A model generated the notes under the pieces. That model was not told the DNA's origin. It made no database searches and saw nothing but the letters and a program-made list of their open reading frames with translations. A program made the translations under genes and the position numbers. A stretch of 64,000 nucleotides of DNA from Eustoma russellianum (lineage: Eukaryota > Streptophyta > Magnoliopsida > Gentianales > Gentianaceae), in contig AP025041.1 in assembly GCA_036186865.1 (NCBI GenBank), positions 38,496,257 through 38,560,256 on the forward strand. The letters run 5' to 3'. The first letter of the stretch is position 1. Every line of letters starts with the position of its first letter. Shown in pieces: positions 56,705-64,000 of this stretch.

Positions 56705-58036
56705 ATTCTAGATTGTGGAGCCACTGACATCATGACCTTTGACCCACAGGATTTCACCCATTTCGATTCCACCAAACCTCACAAAACCCACATTGAAACC
56801 GCAAGCGGAGAATTGATTCCAGTCCAAGGCAGTGGCACAATTACACTTTCACCCACCCTACACCTCCATAATTGCCTTTATATCCCTGGCATGTCCTCTA
56901 AATTACTATCTCTTAGTCACATCACACAGCAATTAAATTGCGTAGCCCTGATATATACTGATTTTTGTCTTTTGCAAGATATTCATACGAGGGAGATCAT
57001 TGGGCGTGGCATTGAGAGGAAAGGTATGTACTACATGGAGGAGGTTGCTCAACAGGGTTGGTCCATGCTTGCCTACCGGACGGCTGATAGACAACTGTGG
57101 TTGTGGCACCGTCGACTAGGTCACCACCGTCGCCTGGGTCACCATTCCTTTGGGTATCTCTGTACTTTGTTTCCTTCCTTATTTACCTCATTCCCTAAAC
57201 AGATTATATGTGATACTTATATTCTTGCAAAACACCATAAGGGCAAGTTTCGCCCCAATAATACTCGAGTTGATAATTGTTTTTCGTTAATTCTTTCTGA
57301 TGTGTGGGGTCCCGCACCATTCTCTACTCCACAAGGTTTTCGATACTTTGTCATGTTTGTCGATGATTATTCTCGTATGACATGGGTCTACTTTTTGCAT
57401 CATAAGTCTGATGTCTCCACTAAATTCATCAATTTTTTTCACATGGTTGAGACTCAATTTCATAAAAAAATTCAGATCTTACGCTCCGATAATGGGGGTG
57501 AATACATGTCTCAACAATTACAGTTATTTATTCAAAATCATGGAATTATTCACCAGTCCACATGTCCTAACACTCCACAACAAAATGGAGCTGCGGAAAG
57601 AAAAAATCGACTGTTACTAGAAATGGCAAGAGCCATGATGATCGAGGCTCATGTCCCTAAAAGTTTCTGGCCCAAAGCTATTGCTACCTCAGCCTACCTC
57701 ATAAATTGCTTGCCCACCCGCTCTCTGAATCAACAAACACTCATACAAACACTAGCCAAACATGTCAGTATTCCGTTCGTTCTGACACTTCCACCTAAAA
57801 TCTTTGGATGTACTGTCTACATTCATATTCCAAAACATGAATGCACTAAACTCGACCCATGTGCCACCAAATGTGTCTTTGTTGGGTATGCTACTCACCG
57901 AAAGGGCTATCGCGGCTATAATCCTCTCACTCGCCGAGTCCATGTTACTCTTGACTGTGTCTTTGTTGAAACCGAGTATTACTTTGCCACCAGTACTGAG
58001 GCTCAGGGGGAGCATCATAGTGAGCCTCTCGACTAG
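56705..58036 (+). pseudogene. Copia-6 protease and integrase
   Basis: Protease WILDCGATDIMTFD starts at about 56702; the ATG at 56732 is inside it. Open to a stop at 58034. Integrase zinc domain: HRRLGHHRRLGHHSFGYL, a tandem 18-bp duplication of the His motif. The second zinc Cys pair is CDTYILAKHH, with Tyr replacing the second Cys. The core has SDVWGPAPFSTPQGFRYFV, FVDDYSRMTWVYFL, RSDNGGEYMSQQ and NTPQQNGAAERKNRLLLEMA. Catalytic residues are present. Same lineage as Copia-4. Confidence 0.88.
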
Positions 58037-58051
58037 TTACACAACCTCAGA

Positions 58052-59960
58052 ATGTCTGAGGCTAACCAACAAGGACAGGCAGGTGGCGCCACCGAGCATG
58101 CCCAGTCCGAGGTAGAAGGGTCTGATACTCATATGCCATTGTCCAGTGAGCCTCCATCTTTGGATATCCTACAAGATGTAAGTGAATCAGTCCATCCCAT
58201 TATTCCTTCTGATACTATTGTTTCCATTCCGTTAGCTGACTTTCCTGAGTCCACCGAACATACTGACCCTCAAGCCAAGCCGCAGGTATCTCAAGTACAG
58301 GTATTTCCCCCAAGGCGGAACCGAGGTGTTCTACCTCAACGATATTCACCGGAGCCGAGAGCACGAAGTTGGAGCTATCCAGTAAATGTGGCCATAGCAG
58401 ACAAAGGAAAAACACTGTTCTCTTCAATATATGCCGAAAAACTACCGCAAAATGTTAATGAAGCTTTTCAGCAAAGGGAGTGGAAAGAAGCAATGGAGAC
58501 TGAAATGGAGGCGCTCCGAAAAAATAACACGTTGGAAAAGTGTGATCTTCCGAAAGGAAAGAGGCCAGTTGGTTGTCGATGGGTGTTCACAGTAAAATAT
58601 AAAGCTGATGGCACGATTGAACGATACAAAGCCAGACTGGTAGCAAAAGGATACACTCAGACGTACGGGATTGATTACTCAGAAACCTTCTCTCCGGTTG
58701 CCAAGATGACACTATCCGGGTATTGTTCTCTATCGCTGTCAATAAAAATTGGTCGTTACACCAGTTTGATGTCAAAAATGCCTTTTTGCATGGGGAATTG
58801 AATAAGGAGGTCTATATGGAGGCACCACCTGGGTTCGTACAAAGCTTTGGGAAGAATGAAGTATGCAAACTCAAACGAGCACTTTATGGGTTAAAACAGT
58901 CACCAAGGGCGTGGTTTGGGAGATTTACACAGGTTATGAAAAAGAATGGATTTCAGCAAAGTAATGCGGATCACACGCTCTTCATCAAATGAAGAGGTAA
59001 GTTAGTTACGTGTCTTATAATCTATGTGGATGATATGGTCCTTACATGAGATGACAAAGAGGAAATGGAACAACTTCAAGCCAGTTTGTTCTTTGAGTTT
59101 GAGATGAAAGATTTAGAGGAGCTGAAATATTTTCTTGGAATAGAGGTAATTCGATCAGAGAAAGGGTTGTTCATATCACAGAGAAAGTACACGTTAGATT
59201 TGCTGACCGAGACAGGGATGTTGGACTGCAAGCCGAGTGAAACTCCTGTTGCGACAAGTCAGAAACTCCAAATTAAGGAAGGAGCACCCATGGTAGATAA
59301 AGAGCAGTACCAAAGGCTTGTCGAAAAGTTAATCAACCTATCTCATACACGTCCGGATATAGCATATGCAGTTGGGGTAGTCAATCATCTTATGCATCAA
59401 CCTCAAGAAGATCACATGGGAGCCGTAATGCGAATCCTGAAATACTTAAAGGGAACACCAGAAACAAGAGTGTGGTTCAGAAATCGTAGACACTTAGAGG
59501 TAGAGGTCTTTACTGATGCTGATTGGGCTGGGAGTCTAAGCGACAGAAGGTCAACATCTGGGTATTTCTCGCAAGTAGGAGGAAATCTTGTCACTTGGCG
59601 AAGTAAGAAACAAAAGATGGTGGCCTTGTTAAGCGCTGAAGCTGAGTTCTGAGGAATCTCCAAAGGAATTATGGAGGTCTTATGGATTAGCAAATTGCTA
59701 AAAGAGTTAGGGTTTCAAGTACGACAGCCAGTCAAGCTAAAGTGCGATAACCAGGCGGCGATAAGGATCTCAGTCCAGTACAATATGACAGAACAAAGCA
59801 TATAGAGATTGATCGACATTTCATTAAGGAAAAGCTAGACTCCTGAGTGGTTGAGATACCTTTTGTGCGATCAGAAGACCAGCTGGCAGATATTCTCACC
59901 AAGGCAGTCAGTGGACAAGTGTTCGAAACATCGTTACGCAAGTTGAGCATCGGAAGTCCC
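58052..59960 (+). pseudogene. Copia-6 linker, reverse transcriptase and RNase H
   Basis: Linker with FPPRRNRGVLPQRYSPEPRA, then RT: CRWVFTVKYKADGTIERYKA, GYTQTYGIDYSETFSPVAKM. A frameshift at about 58710 leads to frame 58723-58992 (HQFDVKNAFLHGELNKEVYM). A TGA after LFIK (58990) and a stop at VLT precede and follow an intact YVDDM near 59030. RT/RNase H continues 59065-59652 (KYFLGIEVIRSEKGLFISQR, DADWAGSLSDRRSTSGYF). A TGA follows SAEAEF. Last RNase H codons (CDNQAAIRIS) near 59740 are frame-broken. Confidence 0.87.
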
Positions 59961-60192
59961 AATGATCAACTTGATGGGGAGTGATGGAAAGAAATCAATC
60001 AAATTTTACCTTATTTGGAAGCAATCAAATCTTACCTTATTTGGGAGCATCAAATCAGGGTCATAGCTAAATCAAATCAAATCTTGTAATTATTTGTTTA
60101 CCATAGTTAGGAGATTATCGTGTATTATAAGAGAAAGCTTTTTAACCGGATTGAATCAATGAAGAAAAGTTTTTCATTCACTTTGCAGAAAT

Positions 60193-60656
60193 TGTTGAAT
60201 TTTATCAAGTGTATTTTGTGTCGTCATAGCCGCAGTCTTCTAGTCCCATGATTTAATTTTCTCGTAAAGATTGGAATAGGATGCTTGCATTTGTATCAAA
60301 CGACAGAAAATTTTTTGGCCAATGCTTGATTACGTTTGTCTTTAGAATTTTTTATTGTTAGTGTGTGTCTCGAGCAAGTCATTCGAATTTTGAGACCTAT
60401 AGAGAAAGGATCACATCTGAATTATACATATTGATAAAGTATATTCGATGATGAATATTTAAAAAATTATTAAGAAAAAAAACAGTTCGGGTTGTTTAGA
60501 GTTCGGATCAATAGTACTTCTAAAAGATTCTAAAAGAATAGGCTATTATGGAATTCTGAAGTGAAATCAATAAGTGTTGCTTATAGTATTTTGAATAAAT
60601 AAATCAGCTATTAATTAATGAATAGATATGAAAAACTCAAATTCAAGTATGAACAT
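60193..60656. other. AT-rich DNA between Copia-6 and Gypsy-4, nothing recognised
   Basis: No coding frame, repeat or promoter seen. Confidence 0.45.
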
Positions 60657-61549
60657 TGATAAACCATAACTGAATCGTCTGTTAGTCAACAACAGTCGAC
60701 GGTTTAATCCCAATAGCCCAGCACGCCAAGTACTGTAGTTCAGCAGTTCAGCACTTAAGAATGGATGTTCAGCCTCAGCGGCACCTCAGCAGATCATCAT
60801 AGCATCCCTATAACATCAAAGAATGTGTTACGGTGTGCACTTCGGCATCAGCATCATCCTATATACAGATACCGCACTTTAGACTATTTCCGTGGGACAA
60901 GGCCGAATCACGCACTTCGGCAAAGATCAGCTGTGTACCACAGCAAGTCCCGCACTTCGGCAGAGTTCAGCTGTGTACCACAGCAAATGAACCCAACACG
61001 ATAATACTTCGGGGGACCCTCGGACAGAGGTGCAATTCAAATATAGTGGTTACAGCTGGGTATTCTTCCTGAGCACGCTAAGGTTATAACATCCGGCCTA
61101 TTAGTCACATCAGTCAGGCTATTGATCATATCAGCAGACCTACAGCTTCCTAGGCTCTCTGTCCCAAGTAAGCGTCCTATCATAATCCACTATCAGGAGC
61201 TAAAAGCGGAAAAAGATTTATAAAAGCCAGCTGATGAAGACAAAGTGGGGATTCGATCTTTCAGACCCTAAAGCCAATTTATACACTTGGCTCCTCGGCA
61301 AATACGGTGAGAAATTCTTAGCTCACCTTTAAAATTATAATCTCAGTAAGATATGGCCCAAACTGACTTAAGCGTTGGAGGGTTTTTCCCGGAACCAACC
61401 CCCGGGACCTCTGACCTGTGCTTCGTTGTGCAGGACAGTTGGCGCTATTCCAGCTACACACTTTCGATCCCAATTAACAACTCTTCAAGTTAACTGGCGA
61501 ATCTGTTTCGAGGTCATCTAGACCCTTGGTGAAGATCCGGCTTCATCAT
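60657..61549 (+). repeat. Gypsy-4 5' LTR (893 bp)
   Basis: Begins tgataaaccataactg, ends ccggcttcatca. TATA-like ttataaaagcc at about 61217. Internal near-duplicate of cgcacttcggca...cagctgtgtaccacagcaa at about 60911 and 60951. Confidence 0.88.
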
Positions 61550-61626
61550 TTGGCGTTAGAAGGAGGGCCACTTTAGTCCTTTAATCCAATAAAAAGCTCA
61601 AGCTTAAAACAGCCGACGATTGTTTA

Positions 61627-62174
61627 TGACAAAAGGTGGACGAGAATGTTTGGGTGAGTCATCCAATCCTCCACGATGCATGGTTACACGTTCAGCTGCC
61701 CTAGAACAGGTTTCTCGGGTGCCTGAATCTCCTATGCCTAATCCTGATTCTAACCCTGAAACTTCAAAGGAAGTGAGGGAGAAAGCGATGAAATACGTTG
61801 CTGAGAACATGGAAATGTTCGAAGCCATGGTACGGCACCTCAAAGGCAAGCAGCCGGAGGTGCAGAATATGGAGGCTGATCCACCTCCTCCTCAGAGAGA
61901 AGTATCATAGGGTCACTCTACTAGACCGCATAAAGGATTCATGGCGGATGCTAGAAGACATAGTTTCAAGGCTCCAGCCGTGGATTCGGAGCATACGTCT
62001 AGACCTCACTTGAATGTGAGGTCAAAATCGTTGAAAAGTGTCCCCAAGGACGAAGAAGTCCCTCGCAGGCCGAGGGTGTACTATGAAGAGCACAGGCAAG
62101 AGTTTGTGCAAGCAGTCCAGGATAGTCCTTTCTCCTGGGATATAGCAGAATATTTAGCACCCGACAGTTTTAAG
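61627..62174 (+). pseudogene. Gypsy-4 gag, N-terminal part
   Basis: ATG at 61627 (MTKGGRECLGESSN). MPNPDSNPETSKEVREKAMK and PPPPQREVS are followed by TAG at 61908. It resumes with FMADARRHSFKAPAVDSEHT and DSPFSWDIAEYLAPDSFK, where the RTE insertion begins. Corresponds to the N-terminal third of Gypsy-1 gag. Confidence 0.85.
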
Positions 62175-62831
62175 ACCGAGTATCTGCACTGCAATTTCAG
62201 CGGCGTAGCAGACAGTGAGGATAGCCAACTCACCATCGATGGTCAAGTGGTACCACAGGTAAGTAAGTTTAAGTACTTAGGATCATTTGTGCAGCAGAAT
62301 GGCGACATAAATAATGATGTAGCACATCAAGTTCAAGCAGGCTGGTGTAGATGGAGGGCGACCTCAGGGGTGCTGTGTGACAAAAATTTCCCAACTAAAT
62401 TAAAGGGAAAATTTTATAGGGTGGCAGTGCGACCAGCAATGTTATATGGGACAGACTGCTGGGCGATCAAGAAGTCACAACTACAGAAGATGGAAGTGGC
62501 AGAGATGAAAATGTTAAGATGGATGTGTGGGCATACAAGGCTAGACCGGATCAGAAACGAGGTGTTTCGAGAAAGGTTAGGCGTGGCTAGTATAGCCGAT
62601 AAGATAAGGGAGGGAAGATTGAGATGGTTTGGGCATGTCAAGCGGAGACAGACAACGGCGTCGGTCAGAGCAATTGAAAGCATAATTGTAGAGGGAAACA
62701 GGAGTAAAGACAGACCAAAACTGACTTGGGATGAGCAGATAAGACACGACTTACTAGATTTGCACCTCTCTAAGGACATGGTCCAGGATAGGAGTTCATG
62801 GAGACATAAGATTAAGGTTAACGAGGTATAA
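61941..62831 (+). pseudogene. Gag-RTE fusion reading frame
   Basis: An uninterrupted 296-codon frame. It joins Gypsy-4 gag (about 78 codons) to the RTE C-terminal domain (about 218 codons). The fusion results from the insertion keeping phase at TCA/SFK-TEY. The RTE part lacks the catalytic RT core, so no enzyme is expected. Probably fortuitous. Confidence 0.8.
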
Positions 62832-63206
62832 TTCATATATAAGGACACTTTAGAGTATATTTAGGGATATAGATAGGTGTAGACACTATCTAGACTTTAG
62901 GTTGACTTTCCACTTGGTGGCGTATATTTTACCGTTGTTTTACATTACATGTACATATATACGTGATGTGTATTTTAATATCGAAAGGCCTTTATTTGTA
63001 TTTCTTGAATTTACTCACTAACACACTAGCACAACATATCCTTATTATCATGTCATTTATGCAGGTAGAGCCGGGGGTCTCACTGGAAGCAGACTCTCTA
63101 TCCCTTGGGATAGAGGTATTGTCTGCCCACCACTTACCCTCTCCAGACCCTGACGATAGCTTTGGCTGTCGTTGGGATATACTGGGTACGGATGATGATG
63201 ATGATG
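62175..63206 (+). mobile_element. RTE-clade LINE, 5' truncated, inserted in Gypsy-4 gag
   Basis: 1032 bp flanked by agttttaag at 62166-62174 and 63207-63215. The coding part (62175-62831) starts TEYLHCNFSG, the point just after RTE reverse transcriptase core motifs. It continues FKYLGSFVQQNGDINNDVAH, RPAMLYGTDCWAIKKSQLQK, MLRWMCGHTRLDRIRNEVFR and GRLRWFGHVKRR: the RTE C-terminal domain. A 375-bp 3' UTR ends in gggatatactgggtacgg plus a (gat)n tail. Confidence 0.9.
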
Positions 63207-64000
63207 AGTTTTAAGGTGCCAAAGATGGACACTTATGATGGGACCACAGACCCAACAGACCATCTTTTTCAGTTTCAAACTGCAATGAGTCTGAAAAACA
63301 TCCCTGACCCATTGCAGTGCAAAACGTTCCCTTTGTATCTAAAGGGAAAAGTCAGGAGATGGTTCCAAGAGCTTCTATCAAAATCTGTGAAATCTTTCAA
63401 ACAGCTGGCACAGAAGTTTAGGTCACAGTTTGTGTCCAGTACCCCGTTTTTGAAGAACTCATCCCATATAATGACCTTGAGGCAAGGTCCAGACGAATCT
63501 GTGTTGCAATACATGCAACGCTTTTCAGACGAGTCACTGCAAGTTAGTGACAGAAATGAAGGCGTCAAAGCTGCGGCCTTCATTAATGGGTTACGGGCAG
63601 GTCGCCTCTTCTCACAACTGGCTGAGGAGGGACCTACCACTTTAACAGAATGCCTGGAGAAGGCTCACCAGTTTGCCCGAGGAGAAGAGGCAAACAGGTT
63701 AAAGAGAGAGGTCGAGCATTCAGCCCGGCAAGAAAGCCGACCCAATTCAAAGAAGGAGGACCGGCGCCATGAAGGAAAAAATCGTGATCGGCGCAGTACG
63801 TTCGATCGAATAAGCGGTAAGGATAAAGGTGGTATTGAAGACTTACCGCTATTGGCTTCACAACAATATATTCTGTCCGTCATGGAAAAAGATGGTCTGA
63901 GGACAGAACCAGAGCCCATGAACGGGCCTAAGATGAAGAGAAATCCTAAGTATTATTGCCACTACCATAGGGATATCGGGCATGATACTGAAGAGTGTAG
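63207..64000 (+). pseudogene. Gypsy-4 gag, C-terminal part
   Basis: Resumes FKVPKMDTYDGTTDPTDHLF, RWFQELLSKSVKSFKQLAQK, HIMTLRQGPDESVLQYMQ-like text, RFSDESLQVSDRNEGVKAAA, and FARGEEANRLKREVEHSARQ. Ends in the zinc region at the window edge. The frame appears open from the RTE junction to the edge. Confidence 0.85.

Larger units (their letters stand above)
55929..60187 (+). mobile_element. Copia-6: Ty1/copia element with truncated 5' LTR
   Basis: 3' LTR 59982-60187 (206 bp, ends ctttgca). 5' LTR begins at 55929 but breaks off near 56074 (tcgtgtattat), so its last 60 or so bases, PBS and most of gag are deleted. The target duplication gaaat is still present (55924-55928 and 60188-60192), which shows the deletion came after insertion. 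The shared LTR part differs at about 3 of 145 positions. Confidence 0.88.
60657..64000 (+). mobile_element. Gypsy-4: 5' part of a Tat-type element, cut by the window edge
   Basis: 5' LTR, PBS ttggcgttagaaggagggcc, gag. Same family as Gypsy-1 (LTR ends, gag text). Gag is interrupted by an RTE LINE at 62175-63206. The sequence runs off the window in the gag zinc region (YYCHYHRDIGHDTEEC). Confidence 0.9.

Noticed and set aside
60657..61549. Gypsy-4 as the missing half of Gypsy-1
   Set aside because: Both carry a 5' LTR followed by gag in opposite orientation 51 kb apart, so they are two separate insertions of one family.

Overview
The window is plant nuclear DNA, most likely from a eudicot and possibly an asterid. 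Evidence: Ty3/gypsy elements with the plant-specific second RNase H typical of the Tat lineage, several Ty1/copia elements primed by initiator tRNA-Met, Au-type SINEs, RTE and L1-type LINE debris, Mutator-like MITEs, and the wreck of a CC-NBS-LRR resistance gene. The species cannot be named from the sequence. No rRNA, functional tRNA or CRISPR array was seen. Almost everything is a mobile element, and nearly every coding region is broken.

Layout. 1-3378: 5' end of a Copia element with a 2.3 kb LTR (Copia-1, minus strand), inserted in the integrase of Gypsy-1 (3379-9253, minus). 9254-16841: old host DNA with Au SINE, SINE-B and RTE tails, MITEs, an NLR pseudogene (about 11600-13900) and a three-copy 122-bp tandem repeat. 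16842-28303: one complete but inactivated Tat-type element (Gypsy-2, plus), with both LTRs, gag-pol, a hairpin-forming tandem repeat array, and a four-exon gene on the opposite strand downstream of pol. 28304-37000: host DNA with SINEs, Copia-2 (28994-33139) inserted in a SINE, a tRNA-derived SINE, a possible host gene exon (35394-35792) and two MITEs. 37180-44850: Copia-4 (39434-44464, minus) nested in an older Copia-5. 44850-48940: an L1-type LINE broken by foldback elements and SINEs. 49015-54480: degenerate Copia-3. 55929-60187: Copia-6. 60657-64000: start of Gypsy-4, same family as Gypsy-1, with a 5'-truncated RTE LINE inserted in its gag gene.

Relative ages follow from nesting and LTR comparison by eye. 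Copia-2 LTRs differ at 2 of 194 positions, Copia-4 LTRs at 3 of 270, and Gypsy-2 LTRs at about 2 percent. Copia-3, Copia-5, the LINE and the NLR are much older.

The most notable object is the antisense gene in Gypsy-2. It has a TATA box, an ATG, three short GT-AG introns that join frames exactly, and a C-terminal coiled coil, with only one in-frame stop. Extra antisense ORFs are known in Tat elements but their function is not. The second theme is a shared 3' end between full RTE LINE sequence and several short dispersed inserts, alongside SINE families whose target-site duplications can be read directly.
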